Counted from the first letter of the stretch, positions 11,122 to 21,245 are shown. The stretch: 64,000 nucleotides of DNA from Linepithema humile (GCF_040581485.1 NC_090132.1:18905411-18969410), one strand, 5' to 3'. Translations and numbers: made by a program. Notes: generated from the sequence alone by a model not told the origin.

Positions 11122-12957
11122 ATCAGATTATGATATTAATGTATTGTAAAGTCTTTATGTCTATAATTTAGTCATGAAAAGAAGAAGAATGCTGTAGAAA
11201 ATCTTCAGCTTCAATTTGTGTACAGAACTTGTGTATAAGGAAGTTTTTATACTCAATGAAAATATATTGCTACAACATAAATGACACTAAACGATGACAT
11301 TAAAAGGAAATTAGAAAAAGATGATACTCAGAGAAACTCGTGCTACTCAATTGGTTTGTCATATTATATTGATAGCATATTTTGTGTGTGCATCATGAAT
11401 GCTTTTCATGAAGTAGATGATTGAATATGCACATGATAATTATAAATAGAAAATAGAAAATCAAATTGTCTTGCAATCTATGTATGCTGAACTATAAGAG
11501 AAATGGGTTTGTTCGTCATAACTCTACTTTCATATATATGTGAATCATCTTCTTTATAGTCAATATTTTCTTTTTTTCAATTTGATATTTATAGAATTAA
11601 TGCATTCAGTGTAATTAATAAATACATAGACAATCAATGTTAACATTTACATCACGTCGTAAAACATTGTTAACATCTTGATGTGTAATTGACTTTTAAT
11701 CATTTCACAGCATTTAAAAGACATAATCTCTATACATGTAATGTAAAACAACAATCTCTTAATGTTAATATTTATGGAATATTCTCCATTTGATATTATT
11801 AGTCGAATATTTACAAAATTACGGACGAAAGTAAAAGCAAATTTTATTTTTTTTATTATAAAATTTATTATGAATTTTATACTCCAGAATTTTTTGTATT
11901 TACTTATGTATTTATAAAATATAATTTAAATTTTAAATAAAATTTAAAGGCTCTGCTGATTAAACAATCAATATATAAAAAAGAAGGAGCGTAAAGAGCC
12001 AAAAACGCTAGATTTTTGTGCGAATCAACTTGTGTATTAGGCTATATCATCTTATAAACAAATTAAATTTATATAACAATGTGAGAAGGGGATTTCGATT
12101 AATATACGAGCCTAAGGACATATTTTATTTTAAATTTATACATATATATAAGTTTTAAAGAAATTGTACAACAAATTTGTTCATTAATATGCAACGATAT
12201 TTATCAGATGTACGAATTTACATTTAATGCAAAGCCATTAATATAGGTGATTATAATTATAAAGTAGAGGTAGCAAAAGATATATATTTCAGCACAAAGT
12301 ATAATATTTTGTTTGGAATTGTATAGAATTACATAAAAGTTTTTTTTTCCGTCTGATTCTGTTTGTGAGTTTAGTGTAAATATCTGTAGTATAAAAAAAC
12401 TATTCAGATGCGTTAAATGTACTTGTTATGTTATGTTATGTTATGTTGAAAATATCGTAGATTTTCTTATGTTACACATTTTGTGGTACTTTAACATGTT
12501 ATTATTGATAAAATTAAGATAAATATGATTATGCAATTCATAATAAAGTACATCTTTTGTCGAAAATATTTGTTCTTTTATTTAAAATTACATAAACATA
12601 TTATTCTATAAGAAATATTTATAAGATAAATCTGAAAAATATTTGTGGAAATGTTTTTTAATTTTACGAGATAAAAATTCTTTAAATATTTGTAGAATTA
12701 TAAATCCTTGCATTTCTTTTATTCTCTTTTTACCTTTTGATCCTTTTCGATAATAAACCACTTCAATTTTTATTTTATAAAATAATACTATATTCAAGCA
12801 TTTATAAATTTCCGCTATAAATTACATTATTAATAATACAATATATATTATTAAATTAAATTATTAAATTAAATCATTAAATTATATATTAATTATGTAT
12901 AATTTTTTATACTAAAGTATTTTTTTATTTAACCAAATCCCATGCTTTCACGTGTTA
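11122..12957 (+). other. wit 3' UTR and AT-rich flank, no gene seen
   Basis: AT-rich sequence after the wit stop with several AATAAA-type signals, for example near 12540, where a transcript could end. It includes a TTATG pentamer run near 12427-12446 and a short PLE-like fragment at 11983-12024. No convincing coding frame on either strand. Confidence 0.5.
11983..12024 (-). mobile_element. 42-bp fragment matching the extreme 3' end of the local Penelope-like element
   Basis: Read on the minus strand, this segment matches the PLE terminus at about 19640-19680: TTCGCAC, AAAATCTAGC, then GGCTCTTTACGCTCCTT, with a small indel between. It may be an extremely 5'-truncated insertion or a shared target sequence. 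It lies in the likely wit 3' UTR. Confidence 0.5.
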
Positions 12958-13007
12958 CATCATAAGAAAGATAAATCACTTTGGACAACGCGTAGACAAC
13001 GTAATGT

Positions 13008-13210
13008 CAGAGAGAAGACTGAGAGTGGACATGCCCGCATTTCTGCACGTGTTTCTGTGGGCTAGCGACTTTATGTGCACAAAACGTGCACATTGAACTA
13101 CGTAGCCAATGTCCACGAATCCCGTAAGTAATGTCCACGATCTTTTGGGCCTCTTCCGTGCTACGTCCACGACTTTTTGGTTCCGATATGTGCTATATCT
13201 ACAAAGTGTC
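13008..13210 (+). repeat. 203-bp repeat, left member of an inverted pair
   Basis: Begins CAGAGAGAAGACTGAGAG and ends CTACAAAGTGTC. The same sequence occurs reversed at 21246-21447 with about eight differences (roughly 96% identical). Moderate GC, non-coding, with recurring TGTCCACGA / CGTCCACGA motifs. The two copies face outward around the repeat cluster. Confidence 0.9.
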
Positions 13211-13882
13211 CTCACAGATATCGGGAGAGTGGAGCCACCGCGGGCGGGGTCCCATGAGTCGGGCCCCAACAGGGCCGGTCCGAGCGAGGGAATCAGGGTC
13301 ACGAGGGCGCAAACCTCGCAAACCCTGGCCGAAAAGCGTCCTAGGGGCAGTAGAGGGGGGGGGGAGTCAACTCTCCCCTCCAGCCCCAGAAGGTGCGTGC
13401 TCTCTCCGCACTTCGATTACCACCGGATAAACCGGGCTCGAGGAGTCGGAAAGGAGGAGGAGAGTCCCCTACGGGTCGGGCAGCATCCGACTACCCCCCC
13501 CTCGGATTGAGGGGGTACTGATCGCTGTCCACATGTAGGCGGGGCCATCGGGCTGCGGCCCGAAACGTTATTACGCGGAGGGTGAAGGGGGAACGTGGGA
13601 CTTCCCCCCATACATACGGATTGCGCCGGAGTTCCGGCAGTCGGGGGAGGGGGGTGGCCGGATGTAATACGTTGCGGTTCCCGGCCATCCCCCAACAACG
13701 GCGGCTGATGGCAGCGTAACGGGAGTGAAGTTTAGTGGGTAGGCGCCTAAGGGTCTCTCGGTTTCGTATCCGAGTGCCAGGCGAATCCTACACTATCCTT
13801 TGGCAGTGAGTTCTTACAAACTTACATTGCACGCCAGAGGGTGTCTTTGGAAGATTCTTTACCCCCGCACAAAAGAAAAAAA
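13211..13882 (+). mobile_element. 5'-truncated R1-like LINE, 3' region with A-rich tail
   Basis: GC-rich island (runs of G and C) unlike the AT-rich surroundings. It ends with a TTTAGTGGGTAGGCGCC block, then ACCCCCGCAC and an A-rich tail at 13871-13883. The TTTAGTGGGTA box and CCCCCGC-A(n) end recur in the better-supported R1 copy just downstream. No reverse transcriptase is left. Open frames on both strands are compositional. The left border is taken from the end of the 203-bp repeat. Confidence 0.55.
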
Positions 13883-13987
13883 AGTAAATATTCAGTAAAA
13901 ACTTTAATTTAACTTTATTCTAAGTTGGAAGAATTGAAATTATTTACTTTTCAAGGAATAAAATATTATTATGATACTAAAATATCT

Positions 13988-14794
13988 CATGGGACAGTGA
14001 GCGCCGAGCGCTGACCAACGTGGTGGGCACGGATCTCTCTCTCCCGGCATTGATTCAATCAATGCTGGGAGGGGAGGATAAGTGGAAGACCGTCTCCCCC
14101 TTCTGCGACCAAGTGATATTGCAGAAGAAGGAGGCGGAAAGAACCAGAAGAGGAGAGGTGGAGGACGCTCCTCCTCTACCCCCTCCCCCCTCACAGAGAG
14201 GAGGAAATGGAAACGGCGGCGGGAATCCTCCCCCAACTAGGAGGAGATTAGTCCCTCGCCGCCGTCTAGCCCATTTAAGGGTGTAAGTAGTGGGTCCCCT
14301 GGATCACAGACCATACCGGCCTGGACCCAGGAGTCCTTGGGGGGGGAGGGGGGGGAAAGCTCTCCTCATCCCTCCCAAACATAAATCAATACAGGGAGGA
14401 GTATTATTATTATTATTACTACCCCTCCCAGCGGGGACTGGTCAAGGGCCTTGATCATCTCCGGCCCCCCACCAACATCAGGGAAGGCAGGGAAAGGTCG
14501 CGGTGACCCGACCTTTTCCTCTAGGCAGGACACTGGGGCAGGGCGACAAAGAACCCTACCCCGCGAAGAGGCTGGATACATGGCCACGCCTGAGGGGGAG
14601 CTGTGACGAATGCCCAAGGCGATACCCGGCTCTCCCTCATGGCAAGGAAGATCACCGGCGGGGGTTTTAGTGGGTATACCAGGGATTTCTTCCCTGGGTA
14701 CTCCCACATAACCCACGGATTCTCCCCCGAAACCCGTGGGTATCCATGAAGGATTTCCCCCGCCTCACAAAACAAAAAAAAAAACAAAAAAAAA
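13988..14794 (+). mobile_element. 5'-truncated R1-clade non-LTR retrotransposon with 14-bp target duplication
   Basis: The frame at 14020-14286 encodes the C-terminal end of an R1-type ORF2: LSLPALIQSML, then WKTVSPFCDQVILQKKEAER, followed by a Pro/Gly/Arg-rich tail. The 3' UTR holds TTTTAGTGGGTA, ACATAACCCACGG and GGTATCCATGAAGG, then an A-rich tail with some C. It interrupts the first unit of the 752-bp array. Flanks are ATACTAAAATATCT (13974-13987) and ATACTAAAATACCT (14795-14808), a 14-base duplication with one mismatch. Confidence 0.85.
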
Positions 14795-14830
14795 ATACTA
14801 AAATACCTATTAATAAATAAATGCAATTAC

Positions 14831-15286
14831 CTGAAAGATGATTCGTTAGGCCTCGTATATTTTATTGGCGTTGGTGTTGACGTTGACGATGGCGTAGGGG
14901 TTGGTGTTGGCGTAGACTTTGGCGTTGGCGCAGGTTTTAGCATTAGCGTAGACTTCGGCATTGGCGTTGGCGTGCGCGTTGGCGACGGCGTGGGCGTAGA
15001 CGCGTCCGCAAACTTGATCATTGACATAGGCGTGGCCGCAGGGCCATTCTTCAATAAGTCGCTAATGTCCAGCATTAGCGACGAATTATAGAGTGGCCCG
15101 TAGCTATGTAGCCTAGCCCAACCGTAGCCGCAGCCGCATTCGTAGGCACCAGCCGTAGCCGCAGCCGCAACCGTTGCCGGCAGCCCTTGCCGTAGCCATA
15201 GCCGTAGCCGTAACCGTAGCCGCAGCCGTAGCCATAGCCGTAGCGGTTGCCATCCATCATACGCAACGGACAAGAGCGGAGTTGAT
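14831..15286 (-). other. Exon-like open frame in array unit 1 (456 nt)
   Basis: On the minus strand the GC-rich part is bounded by an acceptor (TATTTTACAG before 15286) and a donor (TTTCAG|GTAATTG after 14831). The enclosed 456 nt are open in one frame that starts with 1 nt and ends with 2 nt of split codons, so the segment is phase-symmetric. The frame reads STPLLSVAYDGWQ, an LRLRLR block, a less repetitive middle (LYNSSLMLDISDLLKNGPAA, then TPMSMIKFADAS), and TPTP repeats to NESSF. Much of this is what hexamer repeats would encode by chance. No homolog recognised, so function is unknown. Confidence 0.35.
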
Positions 15287-15557
15287 CTGTAAAATACAAA
15301 ATCGAGTTCAGATTAATAATGTGTTAAACTTAGTATTTTATGAATAAAATTATTGTACATATTAAATTTTTCCTTTATTTCCCATAATTTTTAATCAAAC
15401 TTTTATACATTGAGGAAAAACTAATTTTTTAGTAAATATTCAGTAAAAACTTTAATTTAACTTTATTGTAAGTTGGAAGAATTGAAATTATTTGCTTTTC
15501 AAGGAAAAAAATATTATTATGATACTAAAATACCTATTAATAAATAAATGCAATTAC

Positions 15558-18294
15558 CTGAAAGATGATTCGTTAGGCCTCGTATATTTTATTGGCGTTG
15601 GTGTTGACGTTAGCGTCAGCGTGGGCGTGGGCGTTGACGATGGCGTAGGAGTTGGTGTTGGCGTAGGCTTTGGCGTTGGCGTAGGTTTTAGCATTAGCGT
15701 AGACTACGGCGTTGGGGGCTGGCGTGCGCTTTGGCGACGGCGTGGGCGTAGACGCGTCCGCAAACTTGATCATTGACATAGGCGTGGCCGCAGGGCCATT
15801 CTTCAATAAGTCGCTAATGTCCAGCATTAGCGACGAATTATAGAGTGGCCCGTAGCTATGTAGCCTAGCCCAACCGTAGCCGCAGCCGCATTCGTAGGCA
15901 CCAGCCGTAGCCGCAGCCGCAACCGTTGCCGGCAGCCCTTGCCGTAGCCATAGCCGTAGCCGTAACCGTAGCCGCAGCCGTAGCCATAGCCGTAGCGGTT
16001 GCCATCCATCATACGCAACGGACAAGAGCGGAGTTGATCTGTAAAATACAAAATCGAGTTCAGATTAATAATGTGTTAAACTTAGTATTTTATAAATAAA
16101 ATTATTGTACATATTAAATTTTTTCTTTATTTCCCATAATTTTTAATCAAATTCTTATACATTGAGAAAAAACTAATTTTTTAGTAAATATTCAGTAAAA
16201 ACTTTAATTTAACTTCATTGTAAGTTGAAAGAATTGAAATTATTTGTTTTTCAAGGAAAAAAATATTATTATGATACTAAAATACCTATTAATAAATAAA
16301 TGCAATTACCTGAAAGATGATTCGTTAGGCCTCGTATATTTTATTGGCGTTGGTGTTGACGTTAGCGTCAGCGTGGGCGTGGGCGTTGACGATGGCGTAG
16401 GAGTTGGTGTTGGCGTAGGCTTTGGCGTTGGCGTAGGTTTTAGCATTAGCGTAGACTACGGCGTTGGGGGCTGGCGTGCGCTTTGGCGACGGCGTGGGCG
16501 TAGACGCGTCCGCAAACTTGATCATTGACATAGGCGTGGCCGCAGGGCCATTCTTCAATAAGTCGCTAATGTCCAGCATTAGCGACGAATTATAGAGTGG
16601 CCCGTAGCTATGTAGCCTAGCCCAACCGTAGCCGCAGCCGCATTCGTAGGCACCAGCCGTAGCCGCAGCCGCAACCGTTGCCGGCAGCCCTTGCCGTAGC
16701 CATAGCCGTAGCCGTAACCGTAGCCGCAGCCGTAGCCATAGCCGTAGCGGTTGCCATCCATCATACGCAACGGACAAGAGCGGAGTTGATCTGTAAAATA
16801 CAAAATCGAGTTCAGATTAATAATGTGTTAAACTTAGTATTTTATGAATAAAATTATTGTACATATTAAATTTTTCCTTTATTTCCCATAATTTTTAATC
16901 AAACTTTTATACATTGAGGAAAAACTAATTTTTTAGTAAATATTCAGTAAAAACTTTAATTTAACTTCATTGTAAGTTGGAAGAATTGAAATTATTTGCT
17001 TTTCAAGGAAAAAAATATTATTATGATACTAAAATACCTATTAATAAATAAATGCAATTACCTGAAAGATGATTCGTTAGGCCTCGTATATTTTATTGGC
17101 GTTGGTGTTGACGTTAGCGTCAGCGTGGGCGTGGGCGTTGACGATGGCGTAGGAGTTGGTGTTGGCGTAGGCTTTGGCGTTGGCGTAGGTTTTAGCATTA
17201 GCGTAGACTACGGCGTTGGGGGCTGGCGTGCGCTTTGGCGACGGCGTGGGCGTAGACGCGTCCGCAAACTTGATCATTGACATAGGCGTGGCCGCAGGGC
17301 CATTCTTCAATAAGTCGCTAATGTCCAGCATTAGCGACGAATTATAGAGTGGCCCGTAGCTATGTAGCCTAGCCCAACCGTAGCCGCAGCCGCATTCGTA
17401 GGCACCAGCCGTAGCCGCAGCCGCAACCGTTGCCGGCAGCCCTTGCCGTAGCCATAGCCGTAGCCGTAACCGTAGCCGCAGCCGTAGCCATAGCCGTAGC
17501 GGTTGCCATCCATCATACGCAACGGACAAGAGCGGAGTTGATCTGTAAAATACAAAATCGAGTTCAGATTAATAATGTGTTAAACTTAGTATTTTATAAA
17601 TAAAATTATTGTACATATTAAATTTTTTCTTTATTTCCCATAATTTTTAATCAAATTCTTATACATTGAGAAAAAACTAATTTTTTAGTAAATATTCAGT
17701 AAAAACTTTAATTTAACTTCATTGTAAGTTGAAAGAATTGAAATTATTTGCTTTTCAAGGAAAAAAATATTATTATGATACTAAAATACCTATTAATAAA
17801 TAAATGCAATTACCTGAAAGATGATTCGTTAGGCCTCGTATATTTTATTGGCGTTGGTGTTGACGTTAGCGTCAGCGTGGGCGTGGGCGTTGACGATGGC
17901 GTAGGAGTTGGTGTTGGCGTAGGCTTTGGCGTTGGCGTAGGTTTTAGCATTAGCGTAGACTACGGCGTTGGGGGCTGGCGTGCGCTTTGGCGACGGCGTG
18001 GGCGTAGACGCGTCCGCAAACTTGATCATTGACATAGGCGTGGCCGCAGGGCCATTCTTCAATAAGTCGCTAATGTCCAGCATTAGCGACGAATTATAGA
18101 GTGGCCCGTAGCTATGTAGCCTAGCCCAACCGTAGCCGCAGCCGCATTCGTAGGCACCAGCCGTAGCCGCAGCCGCAACCGTTGCCGGCAGCCCTTGCCG
18201 TAGCCATAGCCGTAGCCGTAACCGTAGCCGCAGCCGTAGCCATAGCCGTAGCGGTTGCCATCCATCATACGCAACGGACAAGAGCGGAGTTGAT
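15558..18294 (-). other. Four frameshifted copies of the exon-like segment (array units 2-5)
   Basis: Copies at 15558-16038, 16310-16790, 17062-17542 and 17814-18294, 481 nt each, have the same acceptor and donor as unit 1. They carry about 25 extra bases, including a net +1 shift near the CGTTGGGGGCTGG site. The frame therefore changes from TPTP to YANAK/NAHAHADANVN repeats and stops (TAA) 15 bases before the donor. The middle segment is unchanged in all copies. Either non-coding satellite or a decayed, amplified exon. Confidence 0.35.
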
Positions 18295-18691
18295 CTGTAA
18301 AATACAAAATCGAGTTCAGATTAATAATGTGTTAAACTTAGTATTTTATAAATAAAATTATTGTACATATTAAATTTTTTCCTTTATTTCCCATAATTTT
18401 TAATCAAATTCTTATACATTGAGAAAAAACTAATTTTTTAGTAAATATTCAGTAAAAACTTTAATTTAACTTTATTGTAAGTTGGAAGAATTGAAATTAT
18501 TTGCTTTTCAAGGAATAAAATATTATTATTGTAAAAGTAAAATATTACATTACATTAAATAAATTCAATCACTTTAAAGATGATTCGCTAGGGCCCAATT
18601 GTTATAATCATTTCAATGCATTACATGCGCTCGCCACATAAGAGCCATTGATCGACTCGTGGCAATGCTGTGTCGAGGGTACGTTAGCTTC

Positions 18692-18747
18692 TCCTTCAGG
18701 ATGGTTTACCCTTTAAATCCTTAAGGATAAACCACCATCCTGAAGGA
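18692..18747. repeat. Imperfect hairpin at the left edge of the Penelope-like element
   Basis: TCCTTCAGGATGG, TTTA and CCC on the left pair with GGATAAACCACCATCCTGAA on the right, with a 3-base bulge and about 13 bases of loop. It sits just before the GIY-YIG frame, at the likely 5' truncation point. Confidence 0.7.
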
Positions 18748-18772
18748 TACTGAGCCCTCCCACCACGACAAG

Positions 18773-19105
18773 GTGTACCCATGGGAGGGAAGAATTATTA
18801 ATTGTAATATGACTTATGTTGGACAGACGAAAAGACAACTTAACACCAGAATAAAAGAACATAAAAACGACATTAATAAGAAGAGCTGTTCTTCTTCTGT
18901 CATTTCCAAACACAGAATTGATTCTTCCCATGATTTTGATTGGAATAATGTTAAGATATTGGACGGTGAACCCTCTTATCCGAAAAGACTGATTTCTGAA
19001 ATGGTCTTTATTAAAAGACAAAATGCAGGGCTCAATAATCAAAACGACACGGATCATTTACCTGATGCCTATCTCCCGATTATTAATTTATTTCCTCCTC
19101 TATAA
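18773..19105 (+). pseudogene. GIY-YIG endonuclease C-terminal remnant of a Penelope-like element
   Basis: The frame reads INCNMTYVGQTKRQLNTRI, then KEHKNDI, about 100 residues to a TAA at 19103-19105. The TYVGQTKRQL...RIKEH core matches the second half of the GIY-YIG nuclease of PLEs: the YVG strand, then the helix with catalytic Arg. The expected Glu follows in RLISEMVFIKRQNAGLNNQ. The GIY strand is not clear and the reverse transcriptase upstream is absent, so this is a dead fragment. PLE nucleases nick the target for reverse transcription. Confidence 0.75.
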
Positions 19106-19567
19106 ATTTTTTTCTCCTCCTTTTTCCTCTACAAATTTCTTGTTATCCCCATTTTTCTCCTTCCCTACTGACTCCTTCCCCTCCCCCCCTTTCTCCCTTT
19201 CTACCGTCAATTGGAATTTCTGAATTTCAACAACCAATTACGATACCAATAACAAATTACGATCACTAAGATATTCAAGTTCAACATGTAAAGACATCTG
19301 GTCTTAACTTTTCCATCTCGTTCCTTCTATTTGGGCGAGCGCTTCTCCATCATGTAATTAATACAAGTACGTTTATCTCTTTTCTTAATTTTACCTTCTT
19401 TTTATTTTATTAATTTTAACTATTATTGTATTTTTTTTGTATCTATTGCAGTCCTATCTAATTTATTAACGAACAACAATATGGTCGATAAAGGATTGCA
19501 AATACGTCTTTTACATCTTTTAATTATTTAATCATTGCGAGCGAATTTTATATTTTATTGTTCCTTA

Positions 19568-19616
19568 TTTTGTACATTGAAGAAGGCCTGATGGCAGGCT
19601 GAAACGTTTGTAAACA
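19568..19616 (+). ncRNA. Hammerhead-ribozyme-like motif near the PLE 3' end
   Basis: UUGAAGA (C3 to U) at 19577, bulged A, stem II GGCC/GGCU, then GAAAC (19601-19605), GUU and UGUA. Stem I UACA/UGUA gives 4 pairs, and stem III is the minimal palindromic ACGU. Layout agrees with PLE hammerheads known to work as dimers; the C3 change makes activity doubtful. Confidence 0.4.
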
Positions 19617-20327
19617 TTTTTAATGAATATATCATAACCTTCGCACGAAAATCTAGCATTGTGGCTCTTTACGCTCCTTATTGATTTTATTTGATTTAAG
19701 AATTATTAATACCTTGCAATCTGGAAAAAATATAATTTTAGCAATAGCTAATAAAATGATCTAAAACGATTCGTTAATAATAAACATATCTAAATATATG
19801 TAAAACGTAATTACCCAGATAGCAATGCCTGATGATCAGATCTCATCACGCGTCATGATCTTCAGATATTTACCGCAAAATTATCTATATCTTATAATCA
19901 TATTATGACGATACATATCATGAGCACAAGTTAACGTGCACATGAGGAAAAATGTGAGCTCACATATTGATGTTAAATTGTCAACTCATGATAATCACAA
20001 ACTGATTGCAATAATTAATTATTATGTGTTATAAATTTTGTACATTCAATATTTTCGTCATCATTATAGAATTCAAGCGCATGATCTCCGAGACCCATTT
20101 TGCATGATAAAATATGTGTTTTATGTGTTTACATTTTTAAATATGAAATAATATTTTAATAAATATTACAAAATTTTCAATGATTAATATATATTAATAA
20201 TTAATAATATAAAAATACAAATAATGTTAGGATATTGCTCTTCCTTATTAAAATAATGATCGTGTTGACATCAAGCTAATAGAGCAGGAGCCGGATCGAG
20301 TTGCTCAAAAGTTTATTTTATTAAAAA

Positions 20328-20375
20328 TTGTTACATACGTTTCGGCCAAGGAATGTAGCCATCTTCAGTGTAAAA
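20328..20375 (-). ncRNA. Hammerhead-ribozyme-like motif, best preserved copy
   Basis: Minus strand: CUGAAGA (20368-20362), bulged U, stem II GGCU/GGCC with loop, GAAAC (20343-20339), palindromic ACGU stem III, GUA cleavage triplet, then UGUAACAA pairing with UUUUACA in front of the core (5 pairs, 1 mismatch, 2 pairs). All invariant core bases are present. The single extra base before stem II is shared with the other copies here. Confidence 0.5.
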
Positions 20376-20770
20376 TAGACAACAAAAATAATTTAAAAAC
20401 ACATATAATAAAAATAATTTAGTACATAAGAAGAGAAGCGTTGATAAGAACAATTAATATACAAACGCTCTCCGAACGTGGTTATGATTTAGGAAACGCA
20501 TCCTCTGATATTACGGTTCGTACATTTTTTGTAGTTAGTCTTATTATATATGTGTGAAGCCATCTTGAACGGCCCATCAAAATTGTGTAAAGAGAAATTA
20601 AAAGTGTGACATGTGTCCTCGACAGTGAGTGGGACTCGACAGTTTTATAAATATTTCTGTTTCATAAACTTGTTTATGTCGCTCTAATGCGCTTATATTG
20701 AGTGTACAATTAAAATAAATAGAATATACTTAATATTTAATAACGAAAAGAAAACATCTAATTTTATTAT

Positions 20771-20793
20771 AACCTAACCTAATCTAACCTAAA
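20771..20793. repeat. Short interstitial insect-telomere-like run
   Basis: Four consecutive units CCTAA CCTAA TCTAA CCTAA inside AT-rich DNA. The reverse complement is TTAGG, the common insect telomere unit. Too short to be more than a remnant or chance. Confidence 0.6.
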
Positions 20794-21245
20794 TATCAAA
20801 AAAACATAATCGTAAAATAAACTCATAAATCACAATAAATGTGAACATACATTGTCATCATGTTGCGAACTACATATGACATACAAAATGCAATATTAGC
20901 TTGAACCTCATGCATGTACTCATATGTTATTCTTTTGTGCACTTTTATGGATATCATGACATGTCTGCGTTCTGAGCAGCATATGAGCCCGCATCTGTGT
21001 CTATTCTTGTCCTCATGTGAGATTTATGAGTACAATATGATCTTAAAATGCATACATTTTCCTATCTGGGCATATTACAAATATACATTTTCAAATTACA
21101 CAGGTTATTGAAAATAACTGATCTTTTGCTAAATAAACTGTAAATGCAAAAGTAAATGCTACAATACATGTATTTACAATACGTGTGTATTTATATTTCA
21201 AATCTGATTGATATACATAATCATGTTTTTCAAGTATGCATTACC

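Larger units (their letters stand above)
13883..18597. repeat. 752-bp tandem array (about 5.2 units), first unit split by a LINE
   Basis: Unit starts (AGTAAATATTCAG) at 13883, 15431, 16183, 16935, 17687 and 18440 give a 752-753 period. The first unit is enlarged by the R1 insertion at 13988-14794 and is otherwise about 25 bases shorter. The last unit diverges after about 18530 but can be followed to a degraded match of the splice-donor segment near 18597. Each unit joins about 270 bases of AT-rich spacer to about 480 bases of GC-rich sequence built from two hexamer blocks (GGCGTW-type and AGCCGY-type) around a unique core. Units alternate between two sequence types. Confidence 0.95.
18750..19690 (+). 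mobile_element. 5'-truncated Penelope-like element (GIY-YIG class), 3' part
   Basis: Contains the end of a GIY-YIG endonuclease frame (separate entry), a pyrimidine-rich 3' UTR (about 19090-19210), an AT-rich part, and at 19568-19616 a hammerhead-like motif as found in PLE terminal repeats. It ends with a GGCTCTTTACGCTCCTTATT block that recurs inverted at 11983. The reverse transcriptase part is missing. The right border is approximate. Confidence 0.7.
19691..21245. mobile_element. Gene-free AT-rich stretch, possible decayed TIR element 19814-21070
   Basis: The segment 19814-21070 begins CCCAGATAG and ends CTATCTGGG, a 9-base inverted end, and the inside is rich in TCATGA/CATGA motifs. No target duplication was found. 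It encloses a PLE-type hammerhead motif at 20328-20375 and a CCTAA run at 20771-20793. No protein frame is convincing. Confidence 0.3.

Noticed and set aside
13109..13698. Several overlapping frames in the GC-rich island
   Set aside because: Stop codons are rare in GC-rich LINE 3' sequence; frames on both strands are Pro/Arg/Gly-rich and mutually exclusive.
15075..15299. GYGYGYG-rich frame on the minus strand, repeated in every array unit
   Set aside because: It resembles glycine-tyrosine peptides, but the hexamer block gives a dipeptide repeat in any frame. This frame has no signal peptide and stops before the donor.
15492..15776. GVGVGV frame on the plus strand of the array
   Set aside because: Antisense reading of the same hexamers; it starts in AT spacer and has no splice or promoter support.
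13883..18597. CRISPR array
   Set aside because: Units are 752 bases and near identical throughout, with no short-repeat/unique-spacer pattern; the genome is eukaryotic.
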